This document shows positions 16,263 to 25,163 of a stretch of DNA of 64,000 nucleotides, in pieces. A program made the translations under genes and the position numbers. Numbering within the stretch: position 1 is the first letter of the stretch; each line of letters begins with the position of its first letter. The notes under the pieces were generated by a model, which saw nothing but the letters and a program-made list of their open reading frames with translations, did not search any database and was not told the origin of the DNA. Source of the DNA: Saccharopolyspora hordei (GTDB taxonomy: Bacteria; Actinomycetota; Actinomycetes; Mycobacteriales; Pseudonocardiaceae). The DNA lies in contig NZ_JACCFJ010000001.1 of NCBI RefSeq assembly GCF_013410345.1, forward strand, positions 124,001 to 188,000, in the 5' to 3' direction.

Positions 16263-17161
16263 GCTGCTCCGAGGAAGCGTCGGACGGCTGCGGAGGCCTC
16301 TGCCGGTGTCTCGTAGTGCACCAGGTGCCCGACGTCCGGGATCACCACGAGCTGGGCGTCGGACATCCGGGCTGCCAGCTCCCGTTGGCCCGCCAGCGGT
16401 GCGATCTCGTCGGACTCCCCGGCGATGAGCAGCGTGGGCGTCCGGATGTCGTCGGCGTGGTCGGCGACGGTGTGCGTCGTCGACGCCTCGAAGGTCTCGC
16501 TGACCAGGGCGGGGCTGTGGAAGCGGCTGAAGTGGCGCAGGTGGTTGGCGTCGATGAACTCGCGCAGCTGCTTGTCCTTGGTGCGCGTCATCGCCCGGCT
16601 CGCCGCCAGCACCACCAGGCGGTTGCTCAGCAGCGACTGCCCGGCCCGCGGGGGCAACCGCTTGCCGAGCGCGTAGTAGGCGGAGGTCAGCCCGGACAGC
16701 AGCACGCGCGGCCCGCGCAGCGCCGGGGTGGCGATCGGGTTCACCAGCACCAGCTTGCGGAGCAGCTCCGGCCTGGTGGCGGCCACCCGGGCCGCGACGA
16801 TCGAGCCGAAGGAGTGCCCGAGCAGCACGACCGGACGCTCCCGGCCGCCGAGCCGCTCGATGAGCGCGGTGACCACGTGCGCGTAGCCGGCGACGTCGTG
16901 CCGGCGCCCGGTCATCGGCCCGGAGTCGCCGAACCCGGGCAGGTCGGGGACGACCACCCGGTGGTCGGGCAGTCCGGCGGCGATGAGCTCGAGGCCGTGG
17001 TGCGTGCCCCGCAGCCCGTGCACCATCACCACGGTGTCGGTCTCGACCGCCGCGGACCGCGCCTCGGCGCCCTCGCGGTCCTCGTGGTAGGTCCAGTAGT
17101 GCAGGTCAGCGCCGCTGATCTGCATCACCCGCTCGGTGGGTCGGAGTTCCGGGATGACCAC
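16259..17161 (-). CDS. Alpha/beta hydrolase
   Basis: 300 aa. HGLRGTHHG is the oxyanion-hole region, GHSFGS the nucleophile elbow, AGESDEIAPL the acid residue region and PDVGHLVHYE the catalytic histidine. Soluble, no signal peptide. It lies between two glycosyltransferases with a 4-base overlap downstream and a 6-base gap upstream, so it probably acts on the product or lipid carrier of that pathway; the substrate is unknown. Confidence 0.82.
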   Translation of the reverse strand: MVIPELRPTERVMQISGADLHYWTYHEDREGAEARSAAVETDTVVMVHGLRGTHHGLELIAAGLPDHRVVVPDLPGFGDSGPMTGRRHDVAGYAHVVTALIERLGGRERPVVLLGHSFGSIVAARVAATRPELLRKLVLVNPIATPALRGPRVLLSGLTSAYYALGKRLPPRAGQSLLSNRLVVLAASRAMTRTKDKQLREFIDANHLRHFSRFHSPALVSETFEASTTHTVADHADDIRTPTLLIAGESDEIAPLAGQRELAARMSDAQLVVIPDVGHLVHYETPAEASAAVRRFLGAA

Positions 17162-17167
17162 GGTGCC

Positions 17168-18397
17168 TCAGCTCGCCAGCTCGGTGCGGATCTCGTCGAG
17201 CTCGACGGCCCCCTCCGGGTCGATCACGTGGTGGTAGATCGACTCGAACCGGCCGAGGATCTCGTCGATGTCGTGCCGGGAGACCAGCCGCTCGCTGGCC
17301 GCGCCCATCCGGGCGATGGTGGCGCGGTCGGCCAGCACGTCGTCGATGGCGCGGGCCAGCGCGTGCACGTCGCGCGGCGGGTACAGCCACCCGTTCTGGC
17401 CCGGCTGCACCAGGTGCGGCAGCGCCATGGCGTTGGCCAGCACCACCGGCGTGCCCGCCGACATGGCCTCCATGGTGGCCAGGCTCTGCAGCTCGGCGAT
17501 GCTGGGCATGCAGAACAGGTCGGCGCGCGCGTAGGCCTCCAGCAGCTCCTCGTCGCTGAGGTAGCCGTGGAACACCACCCGGTCCTGTATCCCGAGGTCC
17601 CTCGCGAGCTGCTCGAAGGCCTCGCGGCGGCTGCCGTTGCCGACGATCTCCAGCCGGGTCGGGGCCGTGGTGCGCAGCAGCGACATCGCGCGCAGCAGGT
17701 CGTCGATGTGCTTCTCCTCGTCGAGCCGCCCGACGAAGAGCACGGTCCGGGTCTCCGGGTCCGGGTGCTGAGCGCGGTACCGCTGGGCGGGTCGCCGGTA
17801 GCGCTCGACGTCGATGCCGCAGGAGACCGGCAGCGCCACGTCGGTGAACCCGTTGTCGTGCAGCAGCTGGACGGCGCGGGGCGTGGGCGCGGTGACCAGC
17901 TGCGCCTTGCTGTAGTGCTTGACCAGGTTGTGCCACAGCAGCCGGCTCGCCGCGTCCTGCAGCGCCTGCGGGACCTTGATGTAGCCGAAGATGTTCTCCG
18001 GCATGAAGTGGTTGGTGGCCACCAGCGGCAGACCGCGCTTGCGGGCCGAGTTGATCAGGCCGCGGCAGATGAAGAAGTGCGACTGCACGTGCACGACGTC
18101 GGGCTGGATCCCGGCCAGGATCCCGTCGGCCTGGCGGGCCTCCCACGGCATGATGCCGCGGATCTCGGGGTGGAACGGCGAGCCGTAGGACGGCACGCGG
18201 TGCACCGTCACGCCGTCCTCGACCTCGATGTGCTCGGACCGGTCGGACGAGTGGCAGACGACGTGCACGTCGTGGCCGCGGGCGGACAGCCCGGTCGCCA
18301 GCCGGTGCCCGAAGTTCGCCGCGCCGTTGACGTGGGGTGGGTAGGTGGTCGCACCGACCACGATGCGCAGCGGTCGGCTGTGCGGTTGCGAAGTCAA
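17168..18397 (-). CDS. Glycosyltransferase family 4
   Basis: 409 aa, GT-B fold. TYPPHVNGAANFGHRLATGL is the N-terminal acceptor loop; HVQSHFFICRG and TNHFMPENI follow; VLFVGRLDEEKHIDDLL begins the C-terminal domain and IAELQSLATMEAMSAGTPVV carries the E-x7-E motif. Similar to the PimB/MgtA-like mannosyl or glucosyl transferases that modify lipid acceptors, but no specific member is recognised. It overlaps the DMT transporter gene by four bases. Confidence 0.84.
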   Translation of the reverse strand: MTSQPHSRPLRIVVGATTYPPHVNGAANFGHRLATGLSARGHDVHVVCHSSDRSEHIEVEDGVTVHRVPSYGSPFHPEIRGIMPWEARQADGILAGIQPDVVHVQSHFFICRGLINSARKRGLPLVATNHFMPENIFGYIKVPQALQDAASRLLWHNLVKHYSKAQLVTAPTPRAVQLLHDNGFTDVALPVSCGIDVERYRRPAQRYRAQHPDPETRTVLFVGRLDEEKHIDDLLRAMSLLRTTAPTRLEIVGNGSRREAFEQLARDLGIQDRVVFHGYLSDEELLEAYARADLFCMPSIAELQSLATMEAMSAGTPVVLANAMALPHLVQPGQNGWLYPPRDVHALARAIDDVLADRATIARMGAASERLVSRHDIDEILGRFESIYHHVIDPEGAVELDEIRTELAS

Positions 18398-19335
18398 GAG
18401 GAACTCCCGTCAGGACGATCTGTCGAACTCGGTCCGGCAAGATCACTGCTGCCGGTCACCGGAGCGGGCACGCGCCGCTCCTGGGTGTCGGGGTGGAAGC
18501 GCGCGAGCGCGAACACCCCGATGCAGGCCACCGCCGCGCAGACGACCTGCCCCGTGGCGGTCCAGGCGCTGACCCGGTCGGCCTCGCCGAGCAGGCCGAT
18601 GCCCAGGCCGACCGCGACGATCGGGTCGATCACGGTCAGGCAGGCCACCACGAGGTCCGGCGGTCCGCTGGCGTAGCCGTGCTGCAGCAGCCAGCCGCCC
18701 ACGACCATCGCCACGGCGATGCCCAGCAGGGGAAGCGGGTTGATGTCCAGCAGGTCAGTGGTGCCGAGCTGTTGCGCGACCGCGCGCATCAGCAGCGACA
18801 CGTAGCCGTAGGCGATCGCGCACCCCGCGGCGAAGAGGATGCAGCGCACCTTCGACCTGGTCAGCACGGCCAGTGCGCCCACCGCGAGCACCGCGGCGGC
18901 GACCAGCTGGGTCGCGGTCATCTGCACGTCACCGGACACCGGGGTGGCGGTCGCGCTGCCGGCGGCGAGGATGACGAACGCGGCGACGCCGCCGGTGGCC
19001 GCGACCACCGCGAACAGCACGGTGGGGCTCAGCTCCCGGAACCGGAGACCCTGCTGGCGGACGTTGAGCAACACGGTCGCCGGCAACGCCAGCACGCCGA
19101 TCGGCTGCACCACGCTGAGCGGGGCGAGGCCCAGCGCACACGCGTGCAGCACCGCACCGCAGCCGAGCGTGGCGAGCCCGACGAGCCAGCGCGGGTTGCG
19201 GACGAGCTTCGACTGGACCCGCAGGCCCAGGCCGGCGCCGTCCATCGTGTCGTGGACCGCGGCGTGCTGCATCCGCGCCCCGACCGCGTTCCCGAGGGCC
19301 CCCAGGGCTGCCAGCACCACCGCGAGCGCGGTCAT
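18394..19335 (-). CDS. DMT (EamA-like) family transporter
   Basis: 313 aa with nine to ten hydrophobic helices, first gene of the four-gene operon that ends at 15111. Contains the pattern SVVQPIGVLALP and DPIVAVGLGIGLLGE typical of drug/metabolite-superfamily carriers with paired five-helix halves. The C-terminal 35 residues are hydrophilic. Coupled translation with the glycosyltransferase suggests export or flipping of a glycosylated or sugar-phosphate intermediate; this is inference from context. Confidence 0.8.
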   Translation of the reverse strand: MTALAVVLAALGALGNAVGARMQHAAVHDTMDGAGLGLRVQSKLVRNPRWLVGLATLGCGAVLHACALGLAPLSVVQPIGVLALPATVLLNVRQQGLRFRELSPTVLFAVVAATGGVAAFVILAAGSATATPVSGDVQMTATQLVAAAVLAVGALAVLTRSKVRCILFAAGCAIAYGYVSLLMRAVAQQLGTTDLLDINPLPLLGIAVAMVVGGWLLQHGYASGPPDLVVACLTVIDPIVAVGLGIGLLGEADRVSAWTATGQVVCAAVACIGVFALARFHPDTQERRVPAPVTGSSDLAGPSSTDRPDGSSS

Positions 19336-19964
19336 CGCCGACCACGCCCAGCCGCCGGATCCGAGTTGTGCTGCACGACCGGCTCAGTCCTCTTCAGCAC
19401 GCTGCGGGAACGCTCGTCCACCGAACACCCTAGTCGGCGACGCATGCCACGTCCCGCTCTCGAGACAGGCCGCTGCGGTCTGCTGCCCGAGCCGGGGCCC
19501 GCCGGTTCCCTTCGCTGTCCGTCCACACCGATCAATCTCGCGCTTCGCGGGCCCGACTCACATCCGGGGTCGAGCCCCCAATTTCCCTGAGACGCTCCAG
19601 GCTCGCACTTCCTCGAACCAGACCTGCCACTGGGCCGTGGCGCCCGGGAGAAGACCCGGTGAACACCGTTGACCAGTGGAGATCGAATTCTGCGTCGTGC
19701 TTCGGGTCACCTCCGGAAGATCCCGCACACACCCTGGTCCGAACACCGGCCGACGCGGTGCGCGCCATTCCTACCGCGTTCTGAGGAACAGCGGAGGAAT
19801 GCGCGTGGGCCGAGCCGGTGAACGGAAGCCGACGGGCCGCGACCGGCAGAGACCTCGCCGGTCCTGGAACCGCTGCACCCGCGCACGACCGAGGTGCGTC
19901 GGGCGCGCCCCCCGCGTGCGCTCCTGCGCTGCCCGCCGGATACACGAGCTCGACTCTAGAACAA

Positions 19965-19990
19965 CGTTGCTGAGGACATCGTCAGCAACG
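19965..19990. repeat. Inverted repeat, operator-like
   Basis: CGTTGCTGA (19965-19973) and TCAGCAACG (19982-19990), perfect 9-bp arms with an 8-base spacer. Spacing is suitable for a dimeric regulator. Confidence 0.45.
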
Positions 19991-20073
19991 CCACCCCGCC
20001 CGCCCCCGCCTTCGCGCGGAGCGGTGGAACTCCTTCCGCGACGAATCGCCGTGTGGCGGGGAAATGCGCCGCG

Positions 20074-20113
20074 AACTGCGGAGATCGCAATTCCGAAGAT
20101 CAACTCCGCAGTT
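20074..20113. repeat. Inverted repeat, long hairpin
   Basis: AACTGCGGAG (20074-20083) and CTCCGCAGTT (20104-20113) are perfect complements, extendable on the outside with one bulge. Lies 145 bases before the CopD-family start. Confidence 0.5.
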
Positions 20114-20257
20114 CCGCCGAGTGACCGAGACGACACCTCGACAACATCACGCAACACGCGCGCGAATCGCGCACCGGAACAATCCAGTCACCACCGGTGA
20201 TCGATTTTTCGGTCCCGAACCGCGGATGGCCGCTCGTCCGAGTGAGACGATGCGTCC

Positions 20258-21328
20258 GTGGCCACCGATCCTGATGCCGCCGCCCGAGGCACCGAGCGCT
20301 CGGACCGTTCCAGTGCGGCCCGCAGCGGCGCGGGCGCGCGGGTCGCCGTGGTGCTCGCCCTGGCCGGCGGCGCCCTGCTCGCGGCCCTGGTCAGCACCGC
20401 GGTCACCGCCGTGGGCACCGTCCCGGGCCTGCCCGACCCGCCGGCGCTGGTGCGCTACGGCCTGCCGGTGACCCGGGTCGCGCTCGACCTGGCCGCGCTG
20501 GCCACGGTCGGGCTGAGCCTGCTGCCGAAGCTGCTCGGCCCCGACCGCCCGAGGCAGACCGAGCCGATCGTGGTCCTGGCCCGGCGCACGACCGTGGTGA
20601 CGGCGCTGCTGTGGATGCTCGCCGCCCTGGTGTCCCTGGTGCTGCAGGCCGCGGAGCTGCGCCCGGACCGCGAGGTGACGGTCCCGCAGCTCGTCGACTA
20701 CGTCGTGGGCGTCCCGGCCGGCACGGGCCTGCTGGTCAGCGCGGGTGCGGCGCTGGCGTGCGCGGTGCTGGGCCTGCTGGCGGTCCGGTTCGGCGAGTCG
20801 GTGCCCGCGGAGCTGCGCACGGTGGTCGCCCTGCTCGGCCTGCTGCCGATGCCGCTGACCGGCCACGCCACGGACTGGCGCTACCACGACTTCTCGATGC
20901 TCTCGGTGGAGCTGCACGTGATCGGTGCGGCGCTGTGGACCGGCGGCCTGGTCGCGATCGCCGTGTTCGTCGCGCCGCGGCGCGGGCTGCTGGCGGAGGC
21001 GCTGCCGCGCTTCTCCACGCTCGCCACCACCGCCATCGTCGTGGTCGCCGTGTCGGGTCTGTTCAACGGCCTGATGACGCTGGTCATCACGCCCGACACC
21101 GGGCTGCTCGGCCTGGTGGGCACCGGCTACGGGCGGATCCTGCTGGCGAAGGTGGGGTGCCTGCTGGCGCTGGCGGCGGTGGCCTCGCAGATGCGCTTCC
21201 GCCTGCTGCCCCGGATCGCCCGCCACCAGCGCACCGCGCTGCTCGGCTGGGCGGCCGCCGAGGTCGCGCTCATGGGCGTGGCCTACGGGCTGGGCGTGGT
21301 CCTCTCCCGCGCTCCCGTCGTCGTCTGA
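20258..21328 (+). CDS. CopD-domain membrane protein
   Basis: 356 aa, about eight or nine membrane helices. The central segment TGHATDWRYHDFSMLSVELHVIGAALWTGGLVAIAVF (pieces: TGHATD, HVIGAALWTGGL) is the CopD signature with conserved histidines that may bind copper. Many actinomycete homologues carry a C-terminal CtaG-like half; this one ends after the CopD part. The N-terminal 28 residues are polar. Start is the GTG at 20258 with GAGACGA upstream. Likely role in copper uptake or handling across the membrane; no CopC gene is adjacent. Confidence 0.8.
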   Translation: MATDPDAAARGTERSDRSSAARSGAGARVAVVLALAGGALLAALVSTAVTAVGTVPGLPDPPALVRYGLPVTRVALDLAALATVGLSLLPKLLGPDRPRQTEPIVVLARRTTVVTALLWMLAALVSLVLQAAELRPDREVTVPQLVDYVVGVPAGTGLLVSAGAALACAVLGLLAVRFGESVPAELRTVVALLGLLPMPLTGHATDWRYHDFSMLSVELHVIGAALWTGGLVAIAVFVAPRRGLLAEALPRFSTLATTAIVVVAVSGLFNGLMTLVITPDTGLLGLVGTGYGRILLAKVGCLLALAAVASQMRFRLLPRIARHQRTALLGWAAAEVALMGVAYGLGVVLSRAPVVV

Positions 21329-21403
21329 CCGGCGAAGGCGCGAACCACCCCCGCCCCGCGCGGCGGTGCGAGGCGGAGGTGGCAGCTGTTCGCCGAGGCG
21401 GGG

Positions 21404-22195
21404 TCAGCGCGGGATCTTCAGCACCTGGCCGACGTAGATCAGGTCCGGGTTGGTGATGCCGTTGACGCGGGCGATCTCCCGCCAGTCCACCCCGAGCTTC
21501 GCGCCGATCTCGGACAGCGTGTCACCGGGCTGCACCACGTAGGTCTCCTCCTGCGGCGGAGGCGGCGGGGGCGGCGGCGCGCCCGCCCCGGTGAGCACCT
21601 CGATGGGCACCAGTGAGACGTTGAGGTCGGTGTTGCCGCTGATGCCCGGCACCTGCCCGTCGGACGCGTGCTGGTGGATCATCACGCGGTCGGTCAGGTA
21701 GCCCGGCTCGCCCGGCGGACGACCGTAGTGGGCGACCCACAGGATGACGCCCGGGTCCACCCAGGTGTCGGTGGCGAGCTTGTCCTGGAACCAGGACGAC
21801 GAGGCGTACACGACGACCTCGTTGCGGCCGGTGTGCCCGCGGATCGCGTCGATGAACCCCTTCACCCAGGCACCGAGGTCCGGCCCCTCCTTCTCGATGT
21901 CCAAGCACGGCGGCAGGTTCCCGGCGGCGCTGGCGCCGAGCCGCGCGAGCTGGGCCGCGAAGTCGGCCGCGTCCTGCTCCGGGGAGTTGGTGTCCGGGCG
22001 GGCGAAGTGGTAGAGGCCGGTGACCATGCCCGCCTCGCGGGCCCCGGCGAGCTGCGCGTCCAGCGTCGGACTCACGTAGCCGACGCCCTCGGTCGCCTTG
22101 ATGTAGGTGAAGACGTATCCGGCGCCGCGGACCGCCCCCCAGTCCGGTTCCCCCTGATAGCGGGCCACGTCGATGCCGGGAATGCGTTCGGCCAT
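21404..22195 (-). CDS. GH25 lysozyme-like muramidase with C-terminal LysM
   Basis: 263 aa. Residues 1-200 form a GH25 barrel: GIDVARYQGEPDW (first acidic residue), YIKATEG, YHFARPDT and the catalytic pair in CLDIEKEG. A Pro-rich linker of eight prolines leads to a LysM domain (YVVQPGDTLSEIGAKLGV...GQVLKIPR) that binds peptidoglycan. The protein begins MAERIPGIDVARYQ with no signal peptide, like phage endolysins and unlike secreted autolysins. No holin or phage gene is near. Hydrolysis of muramyl bonds follows from the family. Confidence 0.88.
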   Translation of the reverse strand: MAERIPGIDVARYQGEPDWGAVRGAGYVFTYIKATEGVGYVSPTLDAQLAGAREAGMVTGLYHFARPDTNSPEQDAADFAAQLARLGASAAGNLPPCLDIEKEGPDLGAWVKGFIDAIRGHTGRNEVVVYASSSWFQDKLATDTWVDPGVILWVAHYGRPPGEPGYLTDRVMIHQHASDGQVPGISGNTDLNVSLVPIEVLTGAGAPPPPPPPPQEETYVVQPGDTLSEIGAKLGVDWREIARVNGITNPDLIYVGQVLKIPR

Positions 22196-22558
22196 CTCTC
22201 TACCCCCTGCTGTCGGCCTGGTCGCGGGCCCAAGATATCGGAGACACCTGCGAACACAGACCCGCCGAACAGGTCAAGATCCCACCCGATCGATGCACCG
22301 GATCTGGGAACTCTTCCGGCCGACGCGCTACGTGCTGCGAAGAACGGGGTACTCGACCGGGCGGAATGCACACGATCAGACCACCCTGGCACGGACCACG
22401 GTTCACCCGGGCAGCGCAACGCACCACGGATCGCGCCGCCGGCTGCGAGCGGGCGAGGAGCACCGCAGGCAACCATCCCGCCTGCCGGGCGTCTCCAGAA
22501 CAGCAGAGCAGTGATCGACGGATCCCGCCGCACAGGGCGGGCACGGGAGGTGGTCGTC
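22196..22558. other. 363-base divergent intergenic region
   Basis: Between the GH25 gene and the DUF4232 lipoprotein gene. Must hold both promoters; I see no clear repeat, hairpin or small gene. Confidence 0.4.
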
Positions 22559-23263
22559 ATGACCGCGCATCGACTGCGGAGCACCATGCTGCGGACGCTC
22601 CAGGCATCCGGGGCCCTGCTGGTCGCCGGGCTGGTCGCCGGGTGCGGCCAGGCCGCGACCCAGACCGGCGAGGTGATCACGGCACCGATGCCGAACGCCG
22701 AGCAGACGGCAGCCATGGGGCTGCAGCCGCCGGCCCAGTCCCCGGAGGCCCAGTCCCCGGAGGCCCCAGCACCCGGGCTCTCCGCCAGCGCCGCCGCGAC
22801 CGGGGCGACCGACCAGGCGACCCGGGAGGCCCCGGAGCCGAAGGCCGGCACCCGCTGCCACACCTCGATGCTGACCGGCTCGCTGCAGAACCCCGATGCC
22901 GGGGCCGGGCAGCGCTACGCCGAGCTGACGCTGACCAACAGCAGCGGTGAGACCTGCACCCTGTACGGCTACGGCGGGTTCCAGCTGGTCGACGCGAACG
23001 GCCAGCCGATCCCGACCAACGCGGTGCGCACCCCGAACCCCGGGCCGTCGCTGATCACGTTGGCCCCGGGCGAGTCGGCGAGCGCCACCCTGCACTGGAC
23101 GGCCGTCCCGCACGAGGGCGAGCCGACCGACGGACCGTGCGCGCCCACCGCGGCCCGGCTCATGGTCATCCCGCCCGACGAGACCGACGCCCTGCCGGTG
23201 ACCTGGACCGGTGGCCCGGTCTGCGGCTTCGGCACCATCGACGGCACCGCCTACCACCAGTGA
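22559..23263 (+). CDS. DUF4232-domain lipoprotein
   Basis: 234 aa. A lipoprotein signal peptide ends in LVAG with lipidated Cys29. A Pro/Ala/Glu-rich linker with a short SPEAQ/SPEAP duplication reaches to residue 95; then the DUF4232 domain: CHTSMLTGSLQNPDAGAGQRYAEL in part, LTNSSGETCTLYGYGGFQLVD, a beta-rich fold with four cysteines (likely two disulfides). ATG 22559 has GGGAGG eight bases upstream. Anchored on the outer face of the membrane; function of the domain is unknown. Confidence 0.82.
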   Translation: MTAHRLRSTMLRTLQASGALLVAGLVAGCGQAATQTGEVITAPMPNAEQTAAMGLQPPAQSPEAQSPEAPAPGLSASAAATGATDQATREAPEPKAGTRCHTSMLTGSLQNPDAGAGQRYAELTLTNSSGETCTLYGYGGFQLVDANGQPIPTNAVRTPNPGPSLITLAPGESASATLHWTAVPHEGEPTDGPCAPTAARLMVIPPDETDALPVTWTGGPVCGFGTIDGTAYHQ

Positions 23264-23398
23264 CGCGCGCAGCACTCCACGGACCACGGAGTCGGGTCGA
23301 CCACCGGGGTCCTGCCGCCGAGCGAGCCGGGCTCACCGCACGGCGCACGGTGCGGCGCGGCGCTTGGCTCGGACGATGATCTGTGCTGGGGTGGCACC

Positions 23399-24202
23399 AT
23401 GATCGAGCCAACGGATCGAGAGATCGCCGGACGCCACGGCACGCTGGTGGTCCGGGAGTGGGCCGGCGCCAACCCCGGCTGGATCGCGCTCATCGCGCAC
23501 GGCTACGGCGAGCACTCCGGGCGGTACCAGTGGGTCGCCGAGCGGCTGGTGGCCGCCCGGGCGCTGGTGTACGCGCCGGACCACGTGGGGCACGGGCGCT
23601 CGGAGGGCGAGCGCGCCCACTTCACCGACGCCGAGGCGATCGTGGCCGATCTGGAGACGCTGCGGCAGCAGGTCACCGCCGAGCACCCGGACCTGCCGGT
23701 CGTCCTCATCGGACACTCGATGGGCGGGATGCTCGCCGCCCGCTACGCGCAGGAGCACCAGGAGCACCTGGCCGCGGTGGTGCTCTCCGCGCCGGTGCTG
23801 GGCACCTGGCACGTGCTGGACCTGCTGGAGCACGACGAGATCCCGGACACACCGATCGATCCCGCGACGCTGTCCCGCGACCCCGAGGTCGGCGCGGCCT
23901 ACGTGGCGGACCCGCTGGTCTGGCACGGCCCGTTCAAGCGCGCCACGCTGAAGGCGATCGACGACTGCCTGCTGGCCATCAACGAGGGCCCGATCCTGGA
24001 GAAGCCCGTGCTGTGGGTGCACGGCGAGGACGACGAGCTGGTGCCGGAGGCCGACACCCGGACCGGCATCGACCGCATCCGCGGCGACGATTTCCACGAG
24101 CACATCTACCCGGGCGGACGGCACGAGCTGTTCAACGAGACCAACAAGGAAGAGGTCATGAACGACGTGCTCACCTTCATCGCCCGAGCTCTCAACTCCT
24201 GA
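23399..24202 (+). CDS. Monoacylglycerol lipase-like alpha/beta hydrolase
   Basis: 267 aa, cytosolic. AHGYGEHSGRYQWVAERL is the hallmark HGxGEHxxRY start of bacterial monoacylglycerol lipases (Rv0183 type); APDHVGHGRSEG follows; GHSMGG is the nucleophile elbow; HGEDDELVPE carries the acid and GGRHELFNE the catalytic histidine. Hydrolyses monoacylglycerols to glycerol and fatty acid. A perfect 9-bp hairpin follows the stop. Confidence 0.87.
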   Translation: MIEPTDREIAGRHGTLVVREWAGANPGWIALIAHGYGEHSGRYQWVAERLVAARALVYAPDHVGHGRSEGERAHFTDAEAIVADLETLRQQVTAEHPDLPVVLIGHSMGGMLAARYAQEHQEHLAAVVLSAPVLGTWHVLDLLEHDEIPDTPIDPATLSRDPEVGAAYVADPLVWHGPFKRATLKAIDDCLLAINEGPILEKPVLWVHGEDDELVPEADTRTGIDRIRGDDFHEHIYPGGRHELFNETNKEEVMNDVLTFIARALNS

Positions 24203-24728
24203 ACCACGGCGCGACGATCCCGCGTCGGCCCGCGGGATCCGCCGCCGTGCCTGGGGAACGGCGACACGAGCCGGACGACCGCGGGGTTCGTGAGCCGCTC
24301 ACGGCTGACGGATCCCGCGCCGCGCCGGGCGAAGGCGCCGCTCCGTCCTCATCGGACGTCCTCAGTGGACGTGACAGGGCGCTCGCGATCCAGCAGCGCC
24401 TCGTCGCCGGAAGGCCCGACGCAGCGATCAGCCGCCGCCCGCCCCAAGGGACGCGCTCCGTCGTGGGCGGACCTGCCGCCCGATCGCGGCGTACCGGGGG
24501 TGACGGTCGCACGTTCACCCCGTCAGGTGCCTCGTCGTGGTGGTCGACCGGGCGTCGTCGTGGCCAGCACCAGCCGACGGTCCCAGTCGCGATCACCACC
24601 GGGTCGAGTGAGGCGTGTCGCTTGCGAAGTTGCAGGTCAACCCTCGTGCGGGCAGCTTGGGGGAGCTGACTGGCGTCGGCCACGGGCGGAACTGGCCGCC
24701 CGGTCGGGGTGGATCGAGTGAGGCAGCC
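24203..24728. other. 526-base gene-free region
   Basis: Contains the terminator at 24216-24239 and GGGGTGA/TCACCCC arms at 24497-24521 (11-base spacer). The string TCGAGTGAGGC occurs twice just before the PRC-barrel gene (about 24604 and 24714). No believable gene. Confidence 0.4.
24216..24239 (+). terminator. Terminator hairpin
   Basis: GATCCCGCG and CGCGGGATC, perfect 9-bp stem with a 6-nt loop, 13 bases after the lipase stop. Confidence 0.65.
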
Positions 24729-25064
24729 ATGAACGTCGCGCGTGCTCAGGACCTGATCGGCACACCGGTGTTCGACCGCAACGGAGCGCGGATCGGCCGG
24801 GTCGGCAACGTCTACGTCGACGACACCACGCACCGGCCCGAGTGGATCACCGTCCGGCTCGGGTTCCTCGGCATCAAGGAGACCTTCGTGCCGCTCGCCG
24901 GCGCCACCACCGAGGAGAACCGGCTGGAGCTCGGCGTGGACGAGGACCGGGTGCGCAACGCCCCGCGCGTGGAGGCCGAGGGCGGGCACCTCTCCGCCGA
25001 GGAGGGGCGCGACCTCTACCACTACTACGGCATCGACCAGAGCGACGCGGTCGACGCGCTCTGA
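24729..25064 (+). CDS. PRC-barrel domain protein
   Basis: 111 aa. RAQDLIGTPVFDRNGARIGRV is the beta-barrel opening typical of PRC domains, followed by VYVDDTTHRPEWITVRLGF and a C-terminal acidic helix (LSAEEGRDLYHYYG). Such actinomycete proteins are usually stress- or membrane-interface-associated small proteins; no catalytic residues are expected. ATG 24729 has GAGG upstream. Confidence 0.8.
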   Translation: MNVARAQDLIGTPVFDRNGARIGRVGNVYVDDTTHRPEWITVRLGFLGIKETFVPLAGATTEENRLELGVDEDRVRNAPRVEAEGGHLSAEEGRDLYHYYGIDQSDAVDAL

Positions 25065-25163
25065 GCGACCGACCACCCGGGAGCGGCGACCGACGAGAGC
25101 CGCTCGGGGGTCGGGCGGCTCACGCACCATCACCGTTCCGCCGGTTCGTGATCGTGCGCGAGA

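Larger units (their letters stand above)
19336..20257. other. 922-base gene-free region with two strong inverted repeats
   Basis: Less G+C-rich than the flanks. I find no frame with believable composition or start. It contains CGTTGCTGA/TCAGCAACG (19965-19990, 8-nt spacer) and AACTGCGGAG/CTCCGCAGTT (20074-20113, 20-nt loop). The second repeat encloses GATCAACTCCGCAG, which also occurs at 26076. Promoters of the leftward DMT operon and the rightward CopD gene must lie here. Confidence 0.5.

Noticed and set aside
19532-20200. Open frames of 128-174 codons in the gene-free stretch
   Set aside because: Arginine/proline-rich translations, no ribosome sites and mutual overlap on both strands; composition does not resemble coding sequence.
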